Below the pieces are notes generated by a model. The model saw only the letters and a program-made list of their open reading frames with translations, was not told the DNA's origin and did no database searches. This document shows, one piece after another, positions 17,175 through 26,764 of a DNA stretch of 64,000 bases (its first letter is position 1; the number at the start of each line of letters is the position of its first letter). A program made the translations under genes and the position numbers. Origin of the DNA: an uncultured Lachnospiraceae bacterium (lineage in GTDB: Bacteria; Bacillota; Clostridia; Lachnospirales; Lachnospiraceae); NCBI GenBank assembly GCA_900315945.1, contig ONAZ01000003.1, positions 209,097-273,096 of the forward strand, in the 5' to 3' direction.

Positions 17175-18923
17175 TTAAATCTTAAAGTATCCAAGTTCAT
17201 CTTGTAGTGCATGAGCAAGATTAAGAAGATCATTTGCCTGGTTAGATACTAAGTTAATAGTAGCATTTAATTCTTGCATAGATGCAGTAGTTTGTTGTGT
17301 TGATGCTGAATTCTCTTCTGCAATTGACACTAAACTATTAACAACATCTACTACTCTATTTCTGCTCTGATTGCATTCTTCTGTTCTATCAGAAATGTTA
17401 TTAGTCTCAACAGAACTTGATTCAATACCATCATTAACATCTTTGAACTTCTCTTTAGTTTCTTCAAGCTTCTGTTGTTGTTCTTCAATAATAACTTCAA
17501 CTTCTTTCATAGCTTCAACTGTTGTCTTAGACTCAGAAAGTAAGTTATTAACAACGTCTTCAATTGTTTTAGCAGAATCACTAGACTCTTCTGCAAGCTT
17601 CTGAATCTCAGATGCTACTACAGCAAAGCCTTTACCTGCTTCACCAGCACGAGCAGCCTCAATACTAGCATTAAGCGATAGAAGGTTAGTCTCTTCTGCA
17701 ATTGATGTAATAAGGGAAACTGCAGATTGAATCTTAGTAGCAGATTCATCAGTTAACTTAACCTGTTCAGCTATCTTGCCTATTGCTGCATTAGTTCTAT
17801 CATTAGAGTCACTCAAATCACTAATAATTCTATTAGAATCATCGCCAGCAGACCTCATAACTGAAGATGTCTCGTTAAGTGTTGATACACCACCAACAAT
17901 ACCTTCAATCTGATCACCCATCTCATTAATCTGAGCTGTTGCTGTCTCAATTTGTTCAGCTTGTGATACAGCACCCTTAGAAATATCTTCAACAGCATGG
18001 CTGATTTCATCAGCAGCAATACTTGTTGTACTTGTCATATTCTGAATATTATTACTTGAATCAATAAGTGTATCAGCAGCCCCAAGTATTCTCTCTACAG
18101 TACTCTTAAGTGTAGCCGCAGTTGACTGAATTGCTTTACTGAGATCACCGATTTCATCAGTTCTACTAACAACTTTCTTATCAATCTCAAAATTAAGATT
18201 ACCAGTTGATAACTCTCCCATAGCATCTTTACATTTATTAAGCGATCCGCAGATACTTCTAGCACTAAGAATTGTTGTAATAACAGCTATGGCAAGAAGA
18301 ACACCACCAACAATAGCAATTATAATTAATACTGAATATGCTTGTGAAAGAATTTCACCCGAAGGCATTCCAGCAAATGCACATCCTACAACTTCATTAC
18401 CATTTTTTATAGGGATGTATGCTGCAAAATAATTCTGTCCATTAATAACAATATCACTAGTTGTATAATTTTCGCCTTTCATAACAGTATCATATACTTC
18501 ATCTGATATATCAGTTCCAATAATCCTGTTACCATCTTTATCTTTTAGAGTTGTAGCTCTTCTGGTCTTTCCATAAATCATAGTAACATCTTGTGGCGAA
18601 CCTTCAACAAAACTATCCATTTTCTCAGCGTTACCAGTAATGTTGTATGAGCCCTTGTATAGATTATCATTCTTATCTAGGCTGTAATTCCCATTATCAA
18701 CAAGTTCATAACCAGCTTTGACAGCTTCAGCAGTTGAAAGTAGAGAATTAATAGCTTCGTTCTTAAGTGCGCTTTTCATCTGAAAATAACTAATAATAGC
18801 AACACCCAAGCCCAATAATACAAGTGGTAAAAGCACCATGGCTAAGAGACGAGTATGTAAACTAATCTTCTTACCTTTTTTATTAGACTTAACAGTTTCA
18901 TTAGATGGATTTGAATTACTCAC
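17175..18923 (-). CDS. Methyl-accepting chemotaxis protein with Cache-type sensor
   Basis: The 582-residue chemoreceptor has TM1 at about 26-48, an extracytoplasmic Cache-like ligand domain (about 50-190, containing [20 protein letters not shown]), and TM2 at about 195-217. A HAMP domain (about 218-275) and a cytoplasmic signalling domain follow, with the hairpin-tip motif [20 protein letters not shown]. The start is a GTG at 18923 preceded by AGGAGG. A clear promoter (TTGCAA-N17-TATAAT) lies at 18962-18990, and a terminator follows the gene, so it is monocistronic. The ligand is unknown; Cache domains of this size often bind small organic acids. Confidence 0.95.
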   Translation of the reverse strand: MSNSNPSNETVKSNKKGKKISLHTRLLAMVLLPLVLLGLGVAIISYFQMKSALKNEAINSLLSTAEAVKAGYELVDNGNYSLDKNDNLYKGSYNITGNAEKMDSFVEGSPQDVTMIYGKTRRATTLKDKDGNRIIGTDISDEVYDTVMKGENYTTSDIVINGQNYFAAYIPIKNGNEVVGCAFAGMPSGEILSQAYSVLIIIAIVGGVLLAIAVITTILSARSICGSLNKCKDAMGELSTGNLNFEIDKKVVSRTDEIGDLSKAIQSTAATLKSTVERILGAADTLIDSSNNIQNMTSTTSIAADEISHAVEDISKGAVSQAEQIETATAQINEMGDQIEGIVGGVSTLNETSSVMRSAGDDSNRIISDLSDSNDRTNAAIGKIAEQVKLTDESATKIQSAVSLITSIAEETNLLSLNASIEAARAGEAGKGFAVVASEIQKLAEESSDSAKTIEDVVNNLLSESKTTVEAMKEVEVIIEEQQQKLEETKEKFKDVNDGIESSSVETNNISDRTEECNQSRNRVVDVVNSLVSIAEENSASTQQTTASMQELNATINLVSNQANDLLNLAHALQDELGYFKI

Positions 18924-18961
18924 AACAACTACCCCTCCTATATAATAATCTCTAATTAGAT

Positions 18962-18990
18962 ATTATAAACTTAAATTTTTACATTTGCAA
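18962..18990 (-). promoter_or_regulatory. Sigma-70-type promoter of the MCP gene
   Basis: TTGCAA and TATAAT are separated by 17 bases on the minus strand, about 40 bases before the GTG start. Confidence 0.75.
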
Positions 18991-19074
18991 TAAAATGTAT
19001 AAAAAAACGCAATATATTGTGTTGTGTATTAAATAACACACAAATGAACTGATATCTATACAACTCTAATTGTT

Positions 19075-20391
19075 CTATCCTTTATTCAACTTACTAGCTA
19101 TAAAGTTAGAAAAAACAGAAGAAACAAATGAGGCAACAATAATAGCTGGTAAAAACGAAAGTGGAAAACACAAAAGTAGTATGGCTATAACTGTAATAGG
19201 CTTTCTCATAAGAAATCCAAGCATGGATGCCGCTGTTATTGCAACAGCAAAAACTGCCTCAAATTCGTCAAAAGAACCTGTAGCATTAATAAGTAATGTA
19301 CAGGCATAACCTACACTTACAGCAGCATAAATCATAGGAAATATTGTTCCACCTTTCCAACCTAGGTTAACACTTACATTAACCATAAGAAGTTTAACTA
19401 GACCAAGAATTATAAGTCCAATTACAGCAAAATCAGTATAATTATAAATAAGAGTATACATCTGACTTTCTCCGGAAAATCTGCCGGAGCCCACAAAATG
19501 ACCTACAACTCCAAGTAATAAACCAGCTATAACGCAACTAATAACTCTGTATTTTTTTAATTTCTCACCAATTAATAATGTGATTTTATTAAATAATATA
19601 TAAATAATTGCAACAATTATACCAACAATAATTAATGGTATTCCCCATTTCCATTGGGATAAATATACATGAAAATCACCAATTCTTTCACTGCTAAATC
19701 TTGGCAGACCTTCAAGTTCACCAAAAAGCATAGACAGACCTTTCAAAGAAAGCATACCACCTGCTACAGCAAGGGCATATAATACTACTCTTGTAGCTTT
19801 ATTAACAAGTCGTTCTCTCTCTTTAACTTTTCCACTTTTCCTGTCTTCTATTTGTTCAAATATACCATATAAGGGAGCATTAAATATAACTCCAAGGGTT
19901 GCTGAAAGTCCTGAACTTGCAACTTCTTTTACCCTATCTCCTTTGTATTTAAGTCTGTCTCCCACAAATGTACAAAGTCCAGCCACTATTCCAGTAAGTC
20001 CTGCTTCTGGTCCAATTGCGCCACCAAACACAAGTGGCATTAACGCAGATAAAAATAGAATATGTACCTTGTCATAATTATATCCTTTATCCTTCTTCAC
20101 CTTCGTCATAACTTCCTCAAGTGATTCTGGTAGTATTCCAAACTTCTTCTGCCAAAGACCTATAATTAATCCGCCCAGCACACAGATTACTACATCAAAA
20201 AAAAGCATCCCACAATTATCCTGTCCAATTAATGACACATCACTAATCCCCAAGAATTCTGGAATACTTATCCATATAAACTCAGTAATAATATTAAGAC
20301 ATTTAAGGAATACCCAAGTAACAGCACCTACTAAAGCACCAAGAATAATACTAAGTATTCCAAATAAAAATATGTCTATTTTCTTATTCAT
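19075..20391 (-). CDS. ClC-family chloride channel/transporter
   Basis: The 438-residue protein has ten or more hydrophobic segments. It shows the ClC signature region GGAIGPEAGL (residues 123-132), with Glu129 at the position of the gating glutamate, and a second signature GWKGGTIFPMIY in the C-terminal half. The usual GREGP is changed to GPEAG, a variant seen in Gram-positive ClC proteins. It lacks C-terminal CBS domains. It probably exchanges chloride for protons or conducts anions; the fluoride-specific branch cannot be excluded from sequence alone. The start follows GGGGAG, and the gene lies 36 bp downstream of ssrA. Confidence 0.92.
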   Translation of the reverse strand: MNKKIDIFLFGILSIILGALVGAVTWVFLKCLNIITEFIWISIPEFLGISDVSLIGQDNCGMLFFDVVICVLGGLIIGLWQKKFGILPESLEEVMTKVKKDKGYNYDKVHILFLSALMPLVFGGAIGPEAGLTGIVAGLCTFVGDRLKYKGDRVKEVASSGLSATLGVIFNAPLYGIFEQIEDRKSGKVKERERLVNKATRVVLYALAVAGGMLSLKGLSMLFGELEGLPRFSSERIGDFHVYLSQWKWGIPLIIVGIIVAIIYILFNKITLLIGEKLKKYRVISCVIAGLLLGVVGHFVGSGRFSGESQMYTLIYNYTDFAVIGLIILGLVKLLMVNVSVNLGWKGGTIFPMIYAAVSVGYACTLLINATGSFDEFEAVFAVAITAASMLGFLMRKPITVIAILLLCFPLSFLPAIIVASFVSSVFSNFIASKLNKG

Positions 20392-20426
20392 ACTTTTCTC
20401 CCCAAAATGTTACAAATAAAATATAG

Positions 20427-20768
20427 TGGACTAGAGGGGAGTCGAACCCCTGTCCAAAAACCAATCCCCGACTCTTCTACGAGCGTAGTTTGTTATTTAG
20501 ATTTCCCTCAACAACCCGAGAACAAACACTCTAATTGTCTTAGTAGCTTCATGATACGTACACATACGCAAAGCTTAGTATATGCCGTTTCCTACATAGT
20601 TTGAAGCCTTAATCCCAACGTGTAGGTGCGCTAGGTAAGACTAGCTGCAACTAGGCAGCTAATGCTAATTTTTCGTCTTTAGCAATTAAATTTAATTTTG
20701 CCATTTTACGTATGGCTATCGGCTCGCTTCTTTCGCTTCATGATCCCTGTCGAAACCATTACTAGCCC
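20427..20768 (-). ncRNA. ssrA: Transfer-messenger RNA (tmRNA)
   Basis: The 5' end (GGGCTAG, then the conserved TGGTTTCGACAGGGA) and 3' end (CTAGTCCA) form a 7-bp acceptor stem with one G-U pair. The T arm, GGACAGGGGTTCGACTCCCC, is typical. The 342-nt gene encodes the tag AKLNLIAKDEKLALAA followed by TAG, ending in the LAA signal for proteolysis. The terminal CCA is not encoded; CTA follows the discriminator. It rescues stalled ribosomes together with SmpB, whose gene lies just upstream. Confidence 0.96.
20651..20701 (-). other. tmRNA tag-peptide reading frame
   Basis: From the resume codon GCA at 20701-20699 the frame reads AKLNLIAKDEKLALAA and ends with TAG. The resume codon is inferred from position and from the LALAA ending. 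Confidence 0.85.
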
Positions 20769-20861
20769 ATATTCTGTTGTTATTTTGCGTAGCAAAATGA
20801 CTACACGTCGAGCGCCTTCGTGCTTTAGCACGAACTATTATGCGCGAGACTCCTTTTAGAA
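20769..20861 (-). other. smpB-ssrA spacer with two short hairpins
   Basis: The spacer holds TCGTGCTAAAGCACGA and ATTTTGCTACGCAAAAT, two small perfect stem-loops, with a G+C-rich stretch between them. Neither has a T run on the minus strand, so neither looks like a terminator. I see no clear promoter for ssrA here. Confidence 0.6.
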
Positions 20862-21329
20862 TTATCTAAGATTCTTTATCTTATAATCTCTTTGAGCTTC
20901 TCTCTTCTGGTCTTTTGCCTTAATATCTGCTCTTTTATCATACAGTTTCTTACCCTTTGCAAGAGCAATAAGTAACTTCACTCTTCCATTAGTGAAATAT
21001 ACTTCCACAGGAACAATTGCATATCCTTTTTCCTTGATTTTGCTTTCAAGCTTAATTATTTCATACTTATGAATCAGAAGTTTTCTAGGGCGAAGAGGAT
21101 CACGATTAAATATATTTCCCTTTTCATAAGGTGAAATGTGCATCTGATATACAAAGATTTCACCATTATCTATTCTAATAAATGCTTCTTTAATAGAGCA
21201 TTTACCTTGTCTTAGGGATTTTACTTCTGTTCCAACAAGTTCAATTCCCGCTTCTATCTTTTCTTCTAGAAAATAATCATGATATGCTTTTTTATTATTA
21301 GCTATTAACTTCTTTGGTTGACTAGCCAT
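20862..21329 (-). CDS. smpB: SsrA-binding protein SmpB
   Basis: SmpB binds tmRNA and brings it to stalled ribosomes. The 155-residue protein shows the family features: NKKAYHDYF, GIELVGTEVKSLR and the basic tail after ALAKGKKLYDKR that enters the mRNA channel. An in-frame GTG lies five codons upstream, but GGAGG lies inside that extension and points to the ATG at 21329. It sits between rnr and ssrA, the usual Firmicutes order. Confidence 0.97.
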   Translation of the reverse strand: MASQPKKLIANNKKAYHDYFLEEKIEAGIELVGTEVKSLRQGKCSIKEAFIRIDNGEIFVYQMHISPYEKGNIFNRDPLRPRKLLIHKYEIIKLESKIKEKGYAIVPVEVYFTNGRVKLLIALAKGKKLYDKRADIKAKDQKREAQRDYKIKNLR

Positions 21330-21362
21330 AACAATATCCTCCACAGCAATTACGATATTTTA

Positions 21363-23555
21363 CTACATAACTAATTCAAAATCAATAGTTCTTGTTACTT
21401 CATCTGCTCTTACAAGAACAACCTTAACAATCATACCAAGAGAGAAAGAATTATTTGTCCTTTCACCTACTAGTTCATAATCATTTTCCCTAAATTGATA
21501 ATAATCATCCTTAAGTGTACTTATATGAACAAGACCATCTATACCATTATCAAGTTCAACATAGAATCCATATTGAGTAACAGATGATATTACTCCATCA
21601 AACTCTTCTCCTAAGAAGCTATGCATATATTGAACCTTTTTAAGCTTCTCAACTTCTCTTTCTAATTCCTCAGCACGTCTCTCTGTATTACATACCCCTG
21701 GAGCAATTGTTGCCACAAGAGAATTATAATGCTCCTCCTTTGACTCATCATATCTTCCACGAAGATGATCTTTTATTATTCTATGAATAAGAAGATCCGG
21801 ATACCTTCTTATAGGGGAAGTAAAATGACAATAATATTTTGCAGCAAGTCCAAAATGCCCTAGATTCTCAGGTGTGTATTTTGCCTGTTGCATAGTTCTA
21901 AGTGTAAGCCTGCTAATAAGCATTTCTTCTTCCTTGCCCTTAGACTTTTCTAATAATTTCTGAAATTCTTTCGGATGACATTTAGAAGAATCACCCTTAA
22001 GTGTATATCCAAATTTTGCAAGAAATGCCTTAAGTTTTTTAACTTTTTCATCCTCAGGAGTCCCATGTGTTCTATATAGAAATGCACTTTCTTTCCAGAA
22101 GAAATCCTCTGCAACAGTTTCGTTTGCCGCAAGCATAAAGTCTTCAATTATAAGAGATGCTTTATCTCTGATATAAGGCTTCACACCTACAATATTGCCA
22201 GAATCATCAATAACAAACTTTGTCTCTGACATATCAAAGTCTATGCCGCCTCTTCTCCTACGTTTATTCCTAAGAATAGAAGAAAGAGTATGCATATGAT
22301 AGAACATTTCCGTTACATCACTATATTTATCGGAAAGTTCTTTGTCGCCTTCAAGAATTGCGCTTACATCTGAATATGTCATTCTATAATTAACATTTAC
22401 AACACCTTCACAAATCTTATGGTCAATAACATTCCCCTCTCCATCTATTGTCATTATACAACACATAGATAACCTGTCTTCTCCCTGATTAAGGGAGCAG
22501 ATACCATTAGAAAGTGTATGTGGAAGCATAGGTATAACTCTGTCAATTAGATATACGCTTGTTCCTCTCTTTATTGCTTCTTTATCAAGGGCAGAATTCT
22601 CCTGTACATAATTAGATACGTCTGCAATATAGACACCAAGTGTGTAATTTACTCCGTCATATGATACTGATACAGCATCATCAAGATCTTTGGCATCTTC
22701 TCCGTCTATAGTAACCATGGTAACATCACGAAAATCTTCTCTTCCTAGCATATCATCATTACTAACTGGTTTAGATACTCTACTGGCTTGGTTGATAACT
22801 TTCTCTGGAAACTCAACTGGTACATTGAAGGCTTTAATCATAGATAGAATATCAATTCCAGGATCATTTTTGTGACCAATAATCTCTGTAATTATTCCTT
22901 CCGGCTTATTATTCTTCTTAGCATATCTGGTAATTTGTACAACAACCTTCGAACCAGATACAGCTCTCATATCTTTACCTTGAGGAATGAAAATATCTGT
23001 TGTAATCTTGTTATCATCACATATAACAAATCCATAGTTATGACTTTTCTCATAAGTGCCAACAACAGATGTAACCTCATGGTTAATAATTTCGATTATT
23101 CTTCCTTCACGCTTTTCACCTTTGGTTTTACTAAATATTTCCACTAATACTTTATCACCAGTAAAAGCATTATTAACGTAATCTTTACCAATAAAAATAT
23201 CTTCAAGGGTATCTTCTAATCTAACAAATCCAAACCCTCTCTGATTAGGTGTAAATATGCCTGTTATTCTATCATTTGAAAAGACTTTATTATTGTTATT
23301 CAAAGGTTCTTTTTCATCACCCGACTTTATATATTTACCATTCTTAGTACAAATTATTTTTCCTCTTTTAATCAAAGTATCTAGTACTTTATGAAGCTCA
23401 TCTCTTTCTCCTTTTTGTATATTAAGAAGAATAGCAAGTTCTTTTGCTTTCATTGGGACATACAAATCATCACATATTAAATTATATATAATATCGCATT
23501 TATCTTGAAAATCTATATTCTCATTAATAAAAGCAATTTGCTCTTTTGTATCCAT
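21363..23555 (-). CDS. rnr: Ribonuclease R
   Basis: A 3'-5' exoribonuclease of the RNB family that degrades structured RNA and the faulty mRNAs released by tmRNA. The 730-residue protein has an N-terminal helix-turn-helix-like and cold-shock region, then the RNB catalytic core with TIDGEDAKDLDDAVSV (metal-binding aspartates), a TSPIRRYPDLLIHR block, and a C-terminal S1 domain (EEFDGVISSVTQYGFYVELD). An ATG four codons upstream overlaps the GAGGAT ribosome site, so I start at 23555. It lies 33 bp from smpB and probably shares its transcript. Confidence 0.96.
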   Translation of the reverse strand: MDTKEQIAFINENIDFQDKCDIIYNLICDDLYVPMKAKELAILLNIQKGERDELHKVLDTLIKRGKIICTKNGKYIKSGDEKEPLNNNNKVFSNDRITGIFTPNQRGFGFVRLEDTLEDIFIGKDYVNNAFTGDKVLVEIFSKTKGEKREGRIIEIINHEVTSVVGTYEKSHNYGFVICDDNKITTDIFIPQGKDMRAVSGSKVVVQITRYAKKNNKPEGIITEIIGHKNDPGIDILSMIKAFNVPVEFPEKVINQASRVSKPVSNDDMLGREDFRDVTMVTIDGEDAKDLDDAVSVSYDGVNYTLGVYIADVSNYVQENSALDKEAIKRGTSVYLIDRVIPMLPHTLSNGICSLNQGEDRLSMCCIMTIDGEGNVIDHKICEGVVNVNYRMTYSDVSAILEGDKELSDKYSDVTEMFYHMHTLSSILRNKRRRRGGIDFDMSETKFVIDDSGNIVGVKPYIRDKASLIIEDFMLAANETVAEDFFWKESAFLYRTHGTPEDEKVKKLKAFLAKFGYTLKGDSSKCHPKEFQKLLEKSKGKEEEMLISRLTLRTMQQAKYTPENLGHFGLAAKYYCHFTSPIRRYPDLLIHRIIKDHLRGRYDESKEEHYNSLVATIAPGVCNTERRAEELEREVEKLKKVQYMHSFLGEEFDGVISSVTQYGFYVELDNGIDGLVHISTLKDDYYQFRENDYELVGERTNNSFSLGMIVKVVLVRADEVTRTIDFELVM

Positions 23556-23570
23556 TATTATCCTCATAAA

Positions 23571-23594
23571 AATAACCTGCGAATAATCGCAGGT
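23571..23594 (-). terminator. Hairpin between secG and rnr
   Basis: AACCTGCGA and TCGCAGGTT form a perfect stem followed on the minus strand by ATTTTTATG. It could terminate or attenuate secG transcription, but the T run is short and overlaps the rnr leader. Confidence 0.6.
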
Positions 23595-23614
23595 TACAAT
23601 AAAATCTCTTTAGC

Positions 23615-23860
23615 TTAGAAACTACCGATATTCAAAACAATAGCAAGGGCAAAGAATATAACAACCAAAGCTGTTGTTATTCTTACCAGCATACCTTCTT
23701 TAGTACGCGCTTTATGTTTATTGAAAAAAGTATCAGTAGAAGCTTGTCCTGATAATGAACCAAGTCCTTGTGACTTACCTTCTTGCATAAGTACAAGTAC
23801 TGTTATTGCAACACTTACGATTATAAATGCAACTAAGCATACCATTCTTATAGCTGACAT
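23615..23860 (-). CDS. secG: Preprotein translocase subunit SecG
   Basis: The 81-residue protein has two membrane segments separated by the conserved loop VLMQEGKSQGLGSLSG and ends in a second hydrophobic stretch, the normal SecG layout. It assists SecYE-dependent export. The start follows AGGAGG. It is the first gene of secG-rnr-smpB-ssrA and has its own strong promoter at 23901-23929. A short hairpin in the leader (23878-23895) lies against the ribosome site. Confidence 0.95.
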   Translation of the reverse strand: MSAIRMVCLVAFIIVSVAITVLVLMQEGKSQGLGSLSGQASTDTFFNKHKARTKEGMLVRITTALVVIFFALAIVLNIGSF

Positions 23861-23877
23861 AAAATTTCCTCCTAATT

Positions 23878-23895
23878 AGTCGTACCAATACGACT
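23878..23895 (-). promoter_or_regulatory. Leader hairpin before secG
   Basis: AGTCGTATTGGTACGACT forms a 7-bp stem with a 4-nt loop, ending 9 bases before the AGGAGG of secG. It could shield or present the ribosome site. Confidence 0.5.
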
Positions 23896-23900
23896 TAAAT

Positions 23901-23929
23901 ATATTATCACAGAATCTAATTGATGTCAA
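23901..23929 (-). promoter_or_regulatory. Sigma-70-type promoter of secG
   Basis: TTGACA and TAATAT are separated by 17 bases on the minus strand, about 40 bases before the secG start. Confidence 0.8.
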
Positions 23930-23964
23930 AAAATATTTATTTAATTATAACATACATTTGTTAA

Positions 23965-24019
23965 TCAAAAAACTCCAGTGCTACATGAATTTTATAAAAA
24001 TACATATAACACCAGAGTT
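23965..24019 (-). terminator. Intrinsic terminator after gdhA
   Basis: A long stem with several G-U pairs (arms at 23971-23987 and 24003-24019) is followed on the minus strand by six T. Confidence 0.75.
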
Positions 24020-24045
24020 AAGAGTCATTATCTATATAGTATTAC

Positions 24046-25419
<1,374 letters not shown>

Positions 25420-25429
25420 TCAACTAGAT

Positions 25430-25450
25430 GGGTTAGCCATAGGCTAGCCG
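25430..25450 (-). promoter_or_regulatory. Leader hairpin of gdhA
   Basis: GGCTAGCC-TAT-GGCTAACC pairs with one G-U to give a stable stem-loop about 25 bases before the gdhA start. No known riboswitch fits this small fold. Confidence 0.5.
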
Positions 25451-25488
25451 TAATCTTTTTTCTATATTATTGTATACACAACGATAAT

Positions 25489-25517
25489 ATTATACATATT
25501 TAATTTAAAATATGCAA
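25489..25517 (-). promoter_or_regulatory. Sigma-70-type promoter of gdhA
   Basis: TTGCAT and TATAAT are separated by 17 bases on the minus strand, about 80 bases upstream of the start. Confidence 0.8.
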
Positions 25518-25535
25518 GTATTTTTGTAAGTGCAT

Positions 25536-25568
25536 AAAAAACGAGTGTACGCATAGGGCGCACACTCG
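25536..25568 (-). terminator. Intrinsic terminator after the HAD gene
   Basis: CGAGTGTGCG pairs with CGTACACTCG (25542-25568), followed on the minus strand by six T. It closes the purB-HAD transcript. Confidence 0.85.
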
Positions 25569-25604
25569 AATAATTTACATTTAAGTAGAAATCACTACGC
25601 TTTT

Positions 25605-26747
25605 TTACTTAGTAGCGTCTTTGCCTTTGTATGTAACGCTATCACCATATATTGTCTTCCAATCATTCTTCATAGAGACAGGTGTCCAATTATTCTCAGA
25701 ACAAAGTTTTACCATGCTTTCAGCTTTTTTTGTTTTACCATTCTCTCTATCAAGATCATCGCAGCATAGCATGAAGCATCCAGTAGGATATTTGTTGTTA
25801 TTAATTACATAATTATCCATACTTCCGTCACCAGATGAATTACCAAACGAAAGTATAGGTTGCTGACCAATCTTTTGAATAATATTTTGAACCTTATTCA
25901 TTTTAAGGTTTTTCAAAATAAATTCATTACCAAGAACAACTTTATCGTCATGTAAGAAGTAATTTAAACCATCCTGTCCATTTTGATTAGTTCCAACAAT
26001 AGTATTAGTTGAACCAATAATCTGATTCATAGGCAGATTAAGAAGCTTAGAATTCTTAACAATACCACGAACAAGCATATCATCAGTACCACTTACTATA
26101 TATACTTTAAACCCATTATCTTCAAGATAGTCTATTACCTGAAGCATTGGTTTATAGAATGCTTCACCTCTAGTCATGCCATCATAACTTGGTTGTGGCT
26201 GTGCAGCAAATTTAGCAACATAATCATAGAATTCATCAAATGTCATACCTTGGAAAGCCGTTGCAACAGCCTTACCATGGTCCATTGGAAGTTCTTTATC
26301 TTCTGCACCTGTTGCGTTATTTGCTAAAATTCTATTAGCAACACTTTTCTCAAAGTCAGAAGCCTTATCCTTATAATCAGGATCTTCTAACACACGATAG
26401 GCCAATATGTTATAGTCAAAATAATTAGGATCTGTCTCGCAGAACAGCGTTCCGTCGAAATCAAAAACAGCTATTCTATCTTCTTCTGGAATGTAATTAT
26501 CACCTTTTGTAGTGATTTTTTTTACATATGCTGTAAGTTCAGTCTTAAGCTTAGCATCATCATTCCATAGAGAAAGAGGATTACTATTATCGTTTTGACT
26601 AGCCTTGTCAACAACACTTCTCCTTGCATTGTTACCGCTATTGGCGCTAGTTACTATCCAGCTTATGCTTACTGCAATTAAAGCTACGATTAGAACAATA
26701 CTAACTACTCTCCAAATTGTTAATTGCTTTTTATTGCTATTATCCAT
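25605..26747 (-). CDS. Membrane-anchored HAD-superfamily phosphatase
   Basis: The 380-residue protein has an N-terminal signal anchor (about residues 12-34) and then a HAD hydrolase domain predicted outside the membrane. Motif I is VFDFDGTLF (Asp96 nucleophile, Asp98 acid), motif II is YIVSGTDD, and the C-terminal acidic motif is SFGNSSGDGSMD. The large cap region after motif I recalls phosphoserine-phosphatase-like enzymes. The substrate is unknown. It follows purB by 17 bp and is probably co-transcribed, but an extracytoplasmic phosphatase has no obvious part in purine synthesis. Confidence 0.88.
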   Translation of the reverse strand: MDNSNKKQLTIWRVVSIVLIVALIAVSISWIVTSANSGNNARRSVVDKASQNDNSNPLSLWNDDAKLKTELTAYVKKITTKGDNYIPEEDRIAVFDFDGTLFCETDPNYFDYNILAYRVLEDPDYKDKASDFEKSVANRILANNATGAEDKELPMDHGKAVATAFQGMTFDEFYDYVAKFAAQPQPSYDGMTRGEAFYKPMLQVIDYLEDNGFKVYIVSGTDDMLVRGIVKNSKLLNLPMNQIIGSTNTIVGTNQNGQDGLNYFLHDDKVVLGNEFILKNLKMNKVQNIIQKIGQQPILSFGNSSGDGSMDNYVINNNKYPTGCFMLCCDDLDRENGKTKKAESMVKLCSENNWTPVSMKNDWKTIYGDSVTYKGKDATK

Positions 26748-26764
26748 GTTAAATATTCACTCCT

